Origin: JBCCEJ01 sp039030335
Lineage (GTDB): Bacteria; Pseudomonadota; Gammaproteobacteria; HK1
Direction of reading: 5' to 3'
Assembly (NCBI GenBank): GCA_039030335.1
Contig: JBCCEJ010000051.1
Coordinates: 1-44,120 of the forward strand
DNA length: 44,120 bases
The notes under the pieces are model-generated. The model had not been told where the DNA came from. It saw nothing but the letters and a program-made list of their open reading frames with translations, and did no database searches. Position numbers and translations under genes: made by a program. Below are positions 1-8,997 of this stretch, piece after piece. The first letter of the stretch is position 1; each line of letters opens with the position of its first letter.

Positions 1-1
1 G

Positions 2-2464
2 CGCCAGCTTCGGCTTGACCCGGGGGCAGGCTTTAAAAAGTCAGCCCGGGTGGTGGGCGACGTCATCGGCAAGTTTCACCCCCATGGCGACACCGCCGTC
101 TACGACGCGCTCGTACGCATGGCGCAGCCGTTCTCGCTGCGTGCCATGCTCATCGACGGGCAGGGCAACTTCGGTTCGGTAGACGGCGATTCGCCGGCTG
201 CCATGCGTTACACCGAAGTACGTATGGCCCGGATCTCCGAGGAATTGCTGGCTGACCTCGAGAAGGAAACGGTCGACTTCATCCCGAACTACGACGAGTC
301 CGAGTCTGAACCTTCGGTGCTGCCTACGCGGCTACCGAATCTGCTCGTGAACGGCGCGGCCGGCATCGCCGTAGGCATGGCCACGAATATCCCGCCCCAC
401 AATCTGGGCGAAGTAGTCGATGCCTGCATTGCATTTGTCGACGATCCAGACATCGATATCGACGCGCTGCTCGAGCACCTGCCGGGCCCTGACTTTCCGA
501 CTGGTGCCATCATCAACGGCGCCGAAGGCGTGCACGAGGCGTACCACACCGGTCGCGGCCGGATCTACGTCCGGGCCAGGGCGCACATCGAAGAGGCGGA
601 GTCCGGTAATGCGCGCGACCGCATCGTCGTCACCGAGTTGCCGTATCAGGTCAATAAAGCCCGGCTGGCCGAGCGCATCGCCGAACTCGTAAAGGAACGC
701 AAGATCGAGGGCATCGCCGAAATCCGGGACGAGTCCGACAAGGACGGCATGCGACTCGTGGTCGAGGCGCGCCGCGGCGAGATGCCCGAGGTGTTGCTGA
801 ACCAGCTTTATCAGCAGACGCAGTTGCAGACGGTGTTTGGCATCAACATCGTCGCGCTGGTCGACGGTCAGCCACGGCTGCTGAACCTCAAGCAGGTCAT
901 CGAAGCGTTCGTGCGTCACCGGCGTGAAGTCGTGACGCGGCGCACCGTCTTCGATCTCCGCAAAGCGCGCGAGCGCGCGCACGTGCTGGAAGGTCAGGCC
1001 GTCGCGCTCGCCAATATCGATCCCGTGATCGAGCTCATCAAGGCATCGCCTACGCCGGCCGACGCGCGCCGCGCTCTGATCGAGACCGCGTGGCTGCCTG
1101 GGGCCGTCAGTGACCTGCTGGCCAGGGCGGGCGCCGACGCGACGCGCCCGGAGGACCTGGAAGAGCGGTTTGGCCTCAAAGAGGATGGCTATCACCTGTC
1201 TGAGCGTCAGGCGCAGGCGATTCTGGATTTGCGGCTGAACCGCCTGACCGGCCTCGAGCAGGAGAAGATCGTCGCCGACTACGGTGAGTTGCTGGAGCGT
1301 GTGCACGACCTGCTCGACATTCTCGGTAATCCGGATCGCCTGATGCAGGTAATCAGGGATGAGCTGAGCGAACTGAGAGAGAACTTCGCCGACGAGCGCC
1401 GCACTGAGATCTGGGACCGGCACTTGAGCTTCAATCGGGAAGACCTGGTGAGTCCTGAAGACGTCGTCGTGACGCTTTCGCACGAGGGGTACGTCAAAGC
1501 GCAGTCGATAGACCAGTATCAGGCGCAGCGGCGCGGCGGCCGCGGCAAGACGGCTGCACGAACCAAGGCCGAAGACTTCGTCGAGCGCCTGTTCATCGCG
1601 CACACGCACGATACGATTCTCTGTTTCTCAAGCCTTGGGAAGGTTTACTGGCTGCGCGTGTTCGAACTCCCGCAGGCCAACCGCACGGCCCGCGGCACGC
1701 CGATCGTCAACCTGCTCAATCTCGACGGTGGAGAGCGCATTCACGCGATCTTGCCGATCAAAGACTTCGATGCTGGCGGCTACGTCTTCATGGCGACCAC
1801 CCACGGTACCGTCAAAAAGACCTTGCTCCGCGACTTCTCGCGCCCGCGCAGCGCCGGCATCATCGCCGTCGACCTGGTCGACGGCGACGAACTGGTCGGG
1901 GCGGCGCTGACGGACGGCGAGCGCGAGATCATGCTGTTCTCCTCTGGCGGCAAGGCTATACGCTTCAGCGAAAAACAGGTCCGGCCGATGGGCCGCGCTT
2001 CGCGCGGCGTACGGGGTATGGAGCTCGCAGCTGGCGAGAGCGTCGTCACACTGTTGATCGGTGACGACCACGGCATGGTGCTGACCGCGACCGAGAACGG
2101 CTACGGCAAGTGCACGGTGGTCGACGATTACCGGGCACAGGGGCGCGGTGGAAAGGGGCTCATCTCGATACAGACCAGCGAACGCAATGGCGGCGTGGTG
2201 GGGGCGCTGATCGTCAGTGAGACCGACGAGATCATGCTGATCACGAACGGCGGCACGCTCGTACGGACGCGCGTCGCGGAAGTCAGCGTGTCGAGTCGCA
2301 ACACGATGGGCGTAAAGCTGATCCGACTGACGGGTGACGAACAGCTGATCGGGCTCGAGCGCGTGGTCGAAAGCGATAGTGAGGCGGCGGACGACGACGG
2401 CATTGGCGCTGCTGACGCGACGGCCGACCCGATCATCGACGACGACGCGCCAGCAGCCGACTGA
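2..2464 (+). CDS. gyrA: DNA gyrase subunit A (5' end cut by window)
   Basis: GyrA is the breakage-reunion subunit of the cytoplasmic type II topoisomerase that introduces negative supercoils. The frame is open from base 2, so the N-terminal part lies outside the window. Visible are the KKSARVVGDVIGK and HPHGDTAVYD segments of the quinolone-resistance region, with Thr (codon 92-94) at the E. coli Ser83 position and Asp (104-106) at Asp87. The catalytic Tyr of AAMRYTEVR is codon 209-211. EKETVDF and NLLVNGAAGIAVGMATNIPPHN are typical of the family. The C-terminal DNA-wrapping domain begins after the GyrA box QRRGGRGK (about 1527-1550), which marks this as GyrA and not ParC. The last 30 or so residues are Asp-rich, as in many proteobacterial GyrA. 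The next gene, serC, follows in the usual gammaproteobacterial order. Confidence 0.98.
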   Translation, partial: RQLRLDPGAGFKKSARVVGDVIGKFHPHGDTAVYDALVRMAQPFSLRAMLIDGQGNFGSVDGDSPAAMRYTEVRMARISEELLADLEKETVDFIPNYDESESEPSVLPTRLPNLLVNGAAGIAVGMATNIPPHNLGEVVDACIAFVDDPDIDIDALLEHLPGPDFPTGAIINGAEGVHEAYHTGRGRIYVRARAHIEEAESGNARDRIVVTELPYQVNKARLAERIAELVKERKIEGIAEIRDESDKDGMRLVVEARRGEMPEVLLNQLYQQTQLQTVFGINIVALVDGQPRLLNLKQVIEAFVRHRREVVTRRTVFDLRKARERAHVLEGQAVALANIDPVIELIKASPTPADARRALIETAWLPGAVSDLLARAGADATRPEDLEERFGLKEDGYHLSERQAQAILDLRLNRLTGLEQEKIVADYGELLERVHDLLDILGNPDRLMQVIRDELSELRENFADERRTEIWDRHLSFNREDLVSPEDVVVTLSHEGYVKAQSIDQYQAQRRGGRGKTAARTKAEDFVERLFIAHTHDTILCFSSLGKVYWLRVFELPQANRTARGTPIVNLLNLDGGERIHAILPIKDFDAGGYVFMATTHGTVKKTLLRDFSRPRSAGIIAVDLVDGDELVGAALTDGEREIMLFSSGGKAIRFSEKQVRPMGRASRGVRGMELAAGESVVTLLIGDDHGMVLTATENGYGKCTVVDDYRAQGRGGKGLISIQTSERNGGVVGALIVSETDEIMLITNGGTLVRTRVAEVSVSSRNTMGVKLIRLTGDEQLIGLERVVESDSEAADDDGIGAADATADPIIDDDAPAAD

Positions 2465-2568
2465 GCCGCATTCGCCGCTCCGGCGAATCGTAATCGGCCA
2501 TCGCGGACCGGCGCTGAACGCGGCCAGGTCCGTCCCGGATTTTCACTTTGATGCAGGTAGATATTCGC

Positions 2569-3648
2569 ATGGCGAGGGTTATCAATTTCAGTCCCGGGCC
2601 GGCGACGCTGCCGGAACCTGTGCTCGAGCGGGTGCGCGAGGAGCTGCTCGACTTTCGGGGCACCGGAATGTCCGTCGTGGAGATGAGTCATCGCGGCAAG
2701 GTATTCATCGGCGTCGCGGAAGCGGCCGAAGCTGCGCTACGGCGCCTGCTGTCGATAACTGACGACTACACGGTACTGTTCCTCCAGGGCGGTGCGACAC
2801 TGCAGTTCGCGTCCGTGCCCATGAACCTGTCGACACCTGGCGAACGCGTCGGCTACGTCAATACCGGCGCCTGGTCGGCGAAAGCCATCAAGGAAGCGCG
2901 CGCTTACTGTGATGTCGTTGAACTTGCGAGTAGTGAAGAGACGAACTTCGACCGCGCGCCTGAACAGGCGACCTGGTCTGCCACCGACGAGCTCGCTTAT
3001 GTTCACTTCACCCCGAACGAAACCATCCACGGTGTCGAGTACCACTGGACGCCCGAACTCGACCAGCCGCTCGTCGCCGACATGTCCTCCAACATTCTGT
3101 CAGCGCCCATTGACGTCGACCGCTTCGGTCTCATTTACGCCGGTGCGCAAAAAAACATTGGCGTCTCGGGGATTACCGTGGTCATCGTTCGTTCCGAACT
3201 GTTGGGTCGCGCGCGTGCCGGAACACCGACGGTAATGAATTACGCTTTGCAGGCCGGTTCCGATTCAATGCTGAACACGCCCTCGACGTTCGCGTGGTAC
3301 GTGGCGGGGCTCGTATTCGAATGGCTGGAGGGCACCGGAGGTTTGTCCGCCATGGCCGAGCGCAACCACCGGAAGGCCAACACGCTGTACACGGCGCTGG
3401 ACGCATCCAACTTCTACCGCAATCCGGTGCGTCCGGTCGATCGGTCGATCATGAACGTGCCGTTTACGCTCGCCGATCCCGGTCGGGACGCCGCGTTTCT
3501 CGAAGGAGCCGAAGCGGCTGGTCTGAGCGGGCTGAAGGGCCACCGCGCGGTCGGTGGAATGCGTGCCAGTCTCTACAACGCGATGCCGCAGTCGGGGGTC
3601 GACGCGCTGGTGGAATACCTGCATGAATTCGAACGCACGCAGACCTGA
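2569..3648 (+). CDS. serC: Phosphoserine aminotransferase
   Basis: SerC is a PLP enzyme converting 3-phosphohydroxypyruvate and glutamate to phosphoserine, and it also acts in pyridoxal phosphate synthesis. The 359-aa protein opens with INFSPGPATLPEPV, the family N-terminal signature. The PLP lysine is in AGAQKNIG (Lys195, codon 3151-3153), and FTPNETIHGVEY is also diagnostic. ATG 2569 is chosen because the family starts right at this motif and an AGGTAG ribosome-binding-like stretch lies 9 bases upstream; TTG 2548 and ATG 2551 are in-frame alternatives. The next gene, also for serine synthesis, starts 5 bases after the stop, so the two are probably cotranscribed. Confidence 0.97.
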   Translation: MARVINFSPGPATLPEPVLERVREELLDFRGTGMSVVEMSHRGKVFIGVAEAAEAALRRLLSITDDYTVLFLQGGATLQFASVPMNLSTPGERVGYVNTGAWSAKAIKEARAYCDVVELASSEETNFDRAPEQATWSATDELAYVHFTPNETIHGVEYHWTPELDQPLVADMSSNILSAPIDVDRFGLIYAGAQKNIGVSGITVVIVRSELLGRARAGTPTVMNYALQAGSDSMLNTPSTFAWYVAGLVFEWLEGTGGLSAMAERNHRKANTLYTALDASNFYRNPVRPVDRSIMNVPFTLADPGRDAAFLEGAEAAGLSGLKGHRAVGGMRASLYNAMPQSGVDALVEYLHEFERTQT

Positions 3649-3653
3649 GCCAC

Positions 3654-4817
3654 ATGTACAAAGTTCAGACTCTCAACAATATCTCGCTCGTCGGTCTCGA
3701 ACGCCTCGGGCGCGACGCGTACGAAGTGGCGTCGGAGATCGGGCATCCGGACGCGATCCTGGTGCGCTCGGCCAACATGCACGACATGGAGATAGCACCG
3801 ACCGTTCTGGCGGTCGGCCGGGCCGGGGCTGGTGTCAACAACATTCCCGTCGCCGAGCTCAGTGAGCGCGGTGTGCCGGTTTTCAATGCACCGGGTGCCA
3901 ACGCGAACGCCGTGAAGGAACTGGTCTTGGCAGGCATGCTGCTGTCGGCGCGTAATCTCTGCACGGCGTGGGCCTATGCACGGGACTTGACGGGTACTGA
4001 TGCCGAGATCAGCCGGGCTGTGGAGGCCGGCAAGAAGCAGTTCGTGGGCAGCGAGCTGCCGAGCCGCGCGCTCGGCATTCTGGGGCTTGGCGCGATCGGC
4101 GTTAAAGTCGCCAATGCAGCCCATGCGCTCGGCATGTCGGTGTCCGGCTACGACCCCAAGATGACGGTGGACCGCGCCTGGCAACTATCGGCGTCCGTGC
4201 GCCCCGCGCGCGGCGTCGAGCACGTGTTGTCGACCTCGGACTTCGTGTCGCTGCACGTGCCGCTGCTGGACTCTACGCGGCATCTGATCAATGCCGATCG
4301 GCTCGCATCGATGCGCGAAGGTGCGGTGCTGCTGAATTTCAGTCGAGCGGAGATTGTGGACGAAGCTGCGATCGTCGAAGCGTTGGACGCCGGGCGCCTG
4401 TCAGCTTACGTATGTGACTTTCCGAGTCAGACCCTGCTCGCCTGCGACAAGGTGATCTCCCTGCCTCACCTGGGTGCGTCCACCCATCAGGCGGAGGAGA
4501 ACTGCGCGATCATGGTCGCCGAGCAGATTCGCGACTTCCTGGAGAACGGTAACATCGCGAATTCGGTCAACTACCCTGATGTGCAGATGCCCAGAAACGC
4601 GGCCACGCGCGTAACGCTGATGCACGCCAACGTGCCGAACATGCTAAGCCAGATATCGACCGCTTTCGCCGGCGCCAACATCAACATCATCGACATGCTG
4701 AACAAGTCGCGTGGTGCCGTTGCCTGTACCCTGCTCGACGTCGATGAGCCTGTCGATGCCGACTTGCAAGCTGCGCTGTTGGCTATCGAGGGTGTGCAGA
4801 TCGTTCGCGTGCTCTGA
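3654..4817 (+). CDS. serA: D-3-phosphoglycerate dehydrogenase (ACT-domain type)
   Basis: This NAD-dependent D-2-hydroxyacid dehydrogenase would oxidise 3-phosphoglycerate, the step before SerC. The 387-aa protein has an N-terminal substrate domain (VGRAGAGVNNIPV), a Rossmann segment with GILGLGAIG, catalytic Arg231 in NFSRAEIVDE, His272 in LPHLGAST, and a C-terminal ACT domain (from about residue 315, ATRVTLMHANVPNMLSQIS) that usually binds serine. The position normally held by the catalytic Glu is Gln259 (PSQTLL). The loop between this residue and the His is short, as in the compact SerA subgroup. It lies between serC and hisC, where pheA often sits in related bacteria. Substrate is inferred from family and from serC next door; another 2-hydroxyacid cannot be excluded. 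Confidence 0.9.
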   Translation: MYKVQTLNNISLVGLERLGRDAYEVASEIGHPDAILVRSANMHDMEIAPTVLAVGRAGAGVNNIPVAELSERGVPVFNAPGANANAVKELVLAGMLLSARNLCTAWAYARDLTGTDAEISRAVEAGKKQFVGSELPSRALGILGLGAIGVKVANAAHALGMSVSGYDPKMTVDRAWQLSASVRPARGVEHVLSTSDFVSLHVPLLDSTRHLINADRLASMREGAVLLNFSRAEIVDEAAIVEALDAGRLSAYVCDFPSQTLLACDKVISLPHLGASTHQAEENCAIMVAEQIRDFLENGNIANSVNYPDVQMPRNAATRVTLMHANVPNMLSQISTAFAGANINIIDMLNKSRGAVACTLLDVDEPVDADLQAALLAIEGVQIVRVL

Positions 4818-4856
4818 CGCTGCAGAGCCAAAGCTTCTCCGGAGAGCGACAAGACC

Positions 4857-5999
4857 ATGAGTGCCGAATTCCCCGCCGAAGTGGAGGTGCTGCGAAATCG
4901 TGCCCGCCCCGGCATTCAGTCGCTGGCTCCGTACGAACCGGGCAAGCCCATCGAAGAACTCGAGCGTGAACTCGGGCTCACCGACGTCATAAAGCTCGCG
5001 TCGAACGAGAATCCGCTCGGCGCCGGATCGCTTGCGCTGGCTGCCGCTACGGCGCGTCTCGGCGAGATGGAGCGGTATCCGGATGGTAGCGGTTACCAGC
5101 TGAAACAGGCTTTGTCCCGGCATCACGGGCTGCCCGAGTCGATGATCACGCTCGGCAACGGTTCGAACGAGGTGCTGGATATCGTGGCCCGCGTGTTCGC
5201 CGGCCCTGGCGACGAGATCGTGTTTTCGGCGCACTGCTTCGTTGTCTACCCGATCGTTACCCGCATCATCGGGGCGACGCCAGTGCAGGTACCGGCGCGG
5301 GCTTACGGACACGACATCGAGGCGATGTCGGCCGCGATCACGCCGGCGACCCGGCTCGTTTTCATTGCCAATCCCAACAACCCGACCGGCACGTGGACCG
5401 AGCCGGCGGCACTGAAGGGTCTGCTGGACAGGGCGCCGCGCGACTGCGTCATCGTGGTCGACGAGGCCTATTTCGAATATGCCGAAGGCGACAGCTACCC
5501 GGACGCCACGAAATGGCTGGGTGAGTACCCGAACCTCGTCGTGACGCGCACGTTCTCGAAAGCGCACGGCCTCGCGTCGATGCGCATCGGTTACGCGCTC
5601 TCGCATCCGGCCGTCGCCGACCTGATGAACCGTGTCCGGCAGCCGTTCAACGTCAACGATCCGAGCATGTTCGCCGCGCTGGCGGCGCTCGAGGATCGCG
5701 CGCACATCGAACGCAGCGTGTCGATGAATCGCGACGGCATGCAGATGCTTGCAGACGGGTTCGATCGGCTCGGGCTCGACTACATTCCATCGATCGCCAA
5801 CTTCCTGACCTTTGATACCGGCGGGAACGGAGCCGAAACCTACGAAGCGCTGCTACGGCGCGGTGTCATCGTGCGTCCGATCGGCGGATATGGATTGCCC
5901 GCGCACTTGCGCGTGACGATCGGCACGGAAGCGGAGAACCGTCGCTTTCTCGACGCGCTGGACGTGGTCCTCGCCAAGCGGCAGGGGAGCAGCCGATGA
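4857..5999 (+). CDS. hisC: Histidinol-phosphate / aromatic aminotransferase (HisC family, copy 1)
   Basis: This 380-aa fold-type I PLP aminotransferase has the HisC signatures KLASNENPLG near the N-terminus, NPNNPTGTW, DEAYFEY, and the Schiff-base lysine Lys235 in TFSKAHGLASMRIGYAL. Known HisC enzymes act on histidinol phosphate, and homologues in aromatic operons also transaminate phenylpyruvate and hydroxyphenylpyruvate. The location between serA and tyrA-aroA favours an aromatic role here. A second HisC lies at 29756-30880, so the division of labour is open. A GGAGAG ribosome-binding site lies 10 bases before ATG 4857. The gene overlaps tyrA by 4 bases (ATGA), which indicates translational coupling. 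Confidence 0.94.
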   Translation: MSAEFPAEVEVLRNRARPGIQSLAPYEPGKPIEELERELGLTDVIKLASNENPLGAGSLALAAATARLGEMERYPDGSGYQLKQALSRHHGLPESMITLGNGSNEVLDIVARVFAGPGDEIVFSAHCFVVYPIVTRIIGATPVQVPARAYGHDIEAMSAAITPATRLVFIANPNNPTGTWTEPAALKGLLDRAPRDCVIVVDEAYFEYAEGDSYPDATKWLGEYPNLVVTRTFSKAHGLASMRIGYALSHPAVADLMNRVRQPFNVNDPSMFAALAALEDRAHIERSVSMNRDGMQMLADGFDRLGLDYIPSIANFLTFDTGGNGAETYEALLRRGVIVRPIGGYGLPAHLRVTIGTEAENRRFLDALDVVLAKRQGSSR

Positions 6000-6865
6000 T
6001 CCGAAGACTCTGTATCGTGGGGGTTGGCCTGATCGGCGGTTCGCTGGCCCGGGCACTGCGCGAAGCCGGTTACTGTCAGGAGGTGGTTGGCAGCTCGCGG
6101 AGCGAAACACACCTCGCGCGCGCCGTGGAACTCGGCGTCATCGACCGTTTCGAGACGAACCTCGCGCGGGCCGTTGAAGGCGCCGACATGATCGTCTCTT
6201 GTGTGCCGCTGGGCGCGATGGAACCGGTGTTCTCCGCCATGCGTGCGCACCTCGCGGCCGATGCGGTCATCACCGATGCCGGTAGTTCCAAAGGCAGCGT
6301 CATCAATGCCGCCCAGCAGGCATTTGGAACGTTACCTCCGGGGTTCGTGCCTGGCCATCCCATCGCGGGTACGGAACGCAGTGGCGTCGATGCGTCGTTT
6401 GCAACGCTGTATCGCGGGCGCAAGGTCATCCTCACGCCAACTCCCGCGAGTGCCGCGGACGCGGTAGCCAGGGTACGCGAGATGTGGGAAGTCACTGGCG
6501 CGACGGTGCTCGAAATGGCACCCGACCATCACGACGAAGTGCTCGCGGCGACCAGCCATCTCCCTCATATGCTCGCGTACAACCTGGTCGATGTGCTCGG
6601 CAACATGCAGGAGCGACGCGAGATGTTCCGTTACGCGGCTGGCGGTTTCCGGGATTTCACGCGTATCGCGTCGTCGGACCCCGTTATGTGGCACGACATC
6701 TGTATGGCCAACCGCGAGGCGCTGCTCGAGGCCATCGCGCGGTATCAGGACGCGCTGCACGAGCTGCACACCCGGATCGACGCCGGCGACAGCGAGGCAT
6801 TGATGGCGTGCTTCTCGCGTGCCAAGGCGCTACGCGATCGCTACGTCGAGCTCGAAGGGCAATGA
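5996..6865 (+). CDS. tyrA: Prephenate/arogenate dehydrogenase
   Basis: TyrA oxidatively decarboxylates prephenate (or arogenate) toward tyrosine using NAD(P). The 289-aa protein begins with the Rossmann motif CIVGVGLIGGSLARAL, followed by TDAGSSKGSVI and the active-site segment PGHPIAGTERSGV. The helical dimerisation half contains LPHMLAYNLV and FRDFTRIASSDP. It is a stand-alone dehydrogenase with no chorismate mutase or ACT domain, unlike enterobacterial TyrA. It overlaps hisC by 4 bases upstream and aroA by 4 bases downstream, each as ATGA. No chorismate mutase is visible in the window. Confidence 0.95.
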   Translation: MIRRLCIVGVGLIGGSLARALREAGYCQEVVGSSRSETHLARAVELGVIDRFETNLARAVEGADMIVSCVPLGAMEPVFSAMRAHLAADAVITDAGSSKGSVINAAQQAFGTLPPGFVPGHPIAGTERSGVDASFATLYRGRKVILTPTPASAADAVARVREMWEVTGATVLEMAPDHHDEVLAATSHLPHMLAYNLVDVLGNMQERREMFRYAAGGFRDFTRIASSDPVMWHDICMANREALLEAIARYQDALHELHTRIDAGDSEALMACFSRAKALRDRYVELEGQ

Positions 6866-8172
6866 GCCTGAACTATGTCGTGCAGCCCGGCGGTACGCTG
6901 CGCGGGACGCTCCGGGTACCGGGCGACAAGTCCATTTCGCATCGCAGCGTACTGCTCGGATCGCTGGCTCACGGGGAAACGCGTGTAAGCGGTTTTCTGG
7001 AAGGCGAGGACACCCGGGCGACGGCCGCTGCGATGCGCGCCATGGGCGTCATCATCGAGGCTGACGGAGCAGGTGCTCTGCGGATAGTGGGGCGGGGCCT
7101 GCGAGGGCTGTCCGCGCCAAACACATCGCTCGACCTCGGAAATTCTGGCACCGGGATGCGTCTGCTGGCTGGCGTGCTGGCGGGTCAGCCATTTCGTTCG
7201 CGGGTGTTCGGCGACGCCTCGCTGAACAGCCGGCCGATGCGCCGAATCGCTGATCCGCTGCGCCGTATGGGCGCGCAGTTCGAAACCACCGACACCGGCA
7301 CGCCGCCGCTCGACATCGGTCCGGCTGAAGCGCTCAGCGGCATCCGCTACGAGATGCCCGTGGCGAGTGCGCAGGTCAAATCGTGCCTGCTGCTGGCAGG
7401 CCTCTACGCCGATGGCGAGACGGTAGTGGTCGAACCGGGGCTGTGCCGGGATCACACCGAGCGGATGTTGAATGGGTTCGGCTATCCGGTGACGCGCGAA
7501 GGCAACTGCGTCAGTCTGCGTGGCGGTGGTCAATTGCAGGCCGGTGAAGTCGAAGTGCCGGCGGACATTTCTTCGGCCGCTTTCTTCCTGGTTGCGGCCA
7601 GCATAGCGCCCGGCTCAGATCTGACGCTGACCGGTGTCGGCGTCAACCCGACGCGTGACGGCGTGATACAGATTCTGAAGCTGATGGGCGCAGACATAGA
7701 ACTTCTGAACCGTTGCGAGCGCTCTTACGAGCCGGTCGCCGATATCCGCGTCCGATACGCACCGCTTCGCGGTATCCGGATCCCTGAGGAACTGGTAGCG
7801 AATGCGATCGATGAGTTTCCCGCACTATTCGTCGCGGCGGCCTGCGCAACGGGCGAGACACGTCTCACCGGCGCGGGCGAACTACGCGTCAAGGAAAGCG
7901 ACCGGATCGGTGCCATGGCGACGGGTCTGCAGGCGCTTGGCGCCGATGCCGAGGCAACCCCGGACGGCATGGTCGTGCGAGGGCGTGAACTGCGTGGCGG
8001 TACCGTGCGGAGCTTTGGCGACCACCGCATTGCCATGGCGCTGAGCATGGCCGGATTGAAGGCTGCCGGCCGCGTGATAGTGGAAGATTGTGCGAACGTG
8101 CAGACCTCATTCCCCAGCTTCGCGGCGACGTCCGCGGCCGTCGGCGTGCGTATCGCCGAGCAGCGTTCGTGA
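6862..8172 (+). CDS. aroA: 3-phosphoshikimate 1-carboxyvinyltransferase (EPSP synthase)
   Basis: AroA joins shikimate-3-phosphate and phosphoenolpyruvate in the shikimate pathway. The 436-aa protein has LRVPGDKSISHRSVLLGSL near the N-terminus, LGNSGTGMRLLAG around the PEP/glyphosate site, LRVKESDRI, and the C-terminal FGDHRIAMALSMAG. GNSGTGMRLLAG differs from the GNAGTAMRPL of E. coli-type class I enzymes and resembles class II-like sequences; glyphosate response cannot be judged from this alone. The true start is ATG 6862, overlapping the tyrA stop; the same frame stays open upstream through tyrA by chance. It ends in a GTGA overlap with cmk. Confidence 0.97.
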   Translation: MSLNYVVQPGGTLRGTLRVPGDKSISHRSVLLGSLAHGETRVSGFLEGEDTRATAAAMRAMGVIIEADGAGALRIVGRGLRGLSAPNTSLDLGNSGTGMRLLAGVLAGQPFRSRVFGDASLNSRPMRRIADPLRRMGAQFETTDTGTPPLDIGPAEALSGIRYEMPVASAQVKSCLLLAGLYADGETVVVEPGLCRDHTERMLNGFGYPVTREGNCVSLRGGGQLQAGEVEVPADISSAAFFLVAASIAPGSDLTLTGVGVNPTRDGVIQILKLMGADIELLNRCERSYEPVADIRVRYAPLRGIRIPEELVANAIDEFPALFVAAACATGETRLTGAGELRVKESDRIGAMATGLQALGADAEATPDGMVVRGRELRGGTVRSFGDHRIAMALSMAGLKAAGRVIVEDCANVQTSFPSFAATSAAVGVRIAEQRS

Positions 8173-8849
8173 CCGTACCGGTCCTTACGATAGACGGTCC
8201 CGGCGGGGCTGGTAAGGGGACGGTCTGCGCGCGCCTCGCGTTGGAATTCGAATGGCACCTGCTGGATAGCGGCGCCATCTATCGTCTGCTTGGACTGAAG
8301 GCCCGTCGCGAAGGCGTGGACCTCGTCGACGAGGAGAGTGTGACCTCCCTCGCGCGGGAGCTTGCGATCCAATTTACACCGACGTCGGGCGAAGACCTCG
8401 TGCGGGCGTGGCTCGACGGCGAAGATGTGAGTCGCGCCATTCGAACCGAGTATGCAGGCCGCGACGCGTCGCTGGTCGCCGCGATCGGCCCGGCCCGGCA
8501 GGCCCTGTTGGACCGTCAGCGCGCGTTTCGCGCGCCTCCCGGTCTGATCGCTGACGGCCGGGACATGGGCACGGTGGTTTTCGTCGATGCGCCGCTCAAA
8601 ATTTTCCTGACCGCTAGCGCCGACGAACGTGCCCGGAGACGCCATAAACAGTTGATTGACAAGGGAGTTGGTGCTAGTCTCGCCGACCTTTCCGCCGAGA
8701 TCGAAGAACGTGACCGGCGGGACCGCGAACGTCAGGTGGCGCCGCTTCGGCCAGCGCAAGATGCTGTGTTCATCGACACCACCGGCGTACCCGTTGACGA
8801 AGTCATCCGGCAGGTGCGTCTGCTCGCGGAATCACGCCAACTGGTTTGA
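8169..8849 (+). CDS. cmk: Cytidylate kinase
   Basis: Cmk phosphorylates CMP and dCMP with ATP. The 226-aa protein starts with LTIDGPGGAGKGTVCARLA, whose P-loop is residues 10-18, then LDSGAIYRL for the nucleoside monophosphate site. DGRDMGTVVF and the Arg-rich lid ADERARRRHKQL are family marks. GTG 8169 is chosen because it overlaps the aroA stop (GTGA) and places the P-loop correctly; the longer in-frame extension upstream has no family match. Order aroA-cmk-rpsA is standard in proteobacteria. Confidence 0.96.
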   Translation: MTVPVLTIDGPGGAGKGTVCARLALEFEWHLLDSGAIYRLLGLKARREGVDLVDEESVTSLARELAIQFTPTSGEDLVRAWLDGEDVSRAIRTEYAGRDASLVAAIGPARQALLDRQRAFRAPPGLIADGRDMGTVVFVDAPLKIFLTASADERARRRHKQLIDKGVGASLADLSAEIEERDRRDRERQVAPLRPAQDAVFIDTTGVPVDEVIRQVRLLAESRQLV

Positions 8850-8997
8850 GCGCTGCAACCCGTCGTACTAGAGGGCGGCGCGCGCCTCGAACTGAGAGGC
8901 GAAACCGGTCTTTTTCGCAGTCAGAGAGTGCTGGCGAATGCGGGCGCCTGCGCTACTCTTGTTTTTGACCCGTACGCGCTAACGGTACCTTTAACGC
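8850..8997 (+). other. Intergenic region cmk-rpsA, presumed rpsA leader
   Basis: These 148 bases separate cmk from rpsA and hold no open frame. A TTGTTT/TTGACC stretch occurs near 8960-8970, but no matching -10 box at good spacing is clear. No strong Shine-Dalgarno sequence precedes ATG 8998. Weak ribosome binding is normal for rpsA, whose leader is read by S1 itself in E. coli; that control is inferred here, not seen. Confidence 0.4.

Noticed and set aside
1..50. Possible frameshift in gyrA near the T/A run at 32-39
   Set aside because: The frame used is open to base 2 and reads sensibly into FKKSARVVGDV; the alternative frame gives a comparable but unneeded match, so no error is claimed.
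6484..6861. Long in-frame extension of aroA through tyrA
   Set aside because: It overlaps tyrA in another frame and reads as Arg-rich shadow sequence; ATG 6862 gives the family N-terminus.
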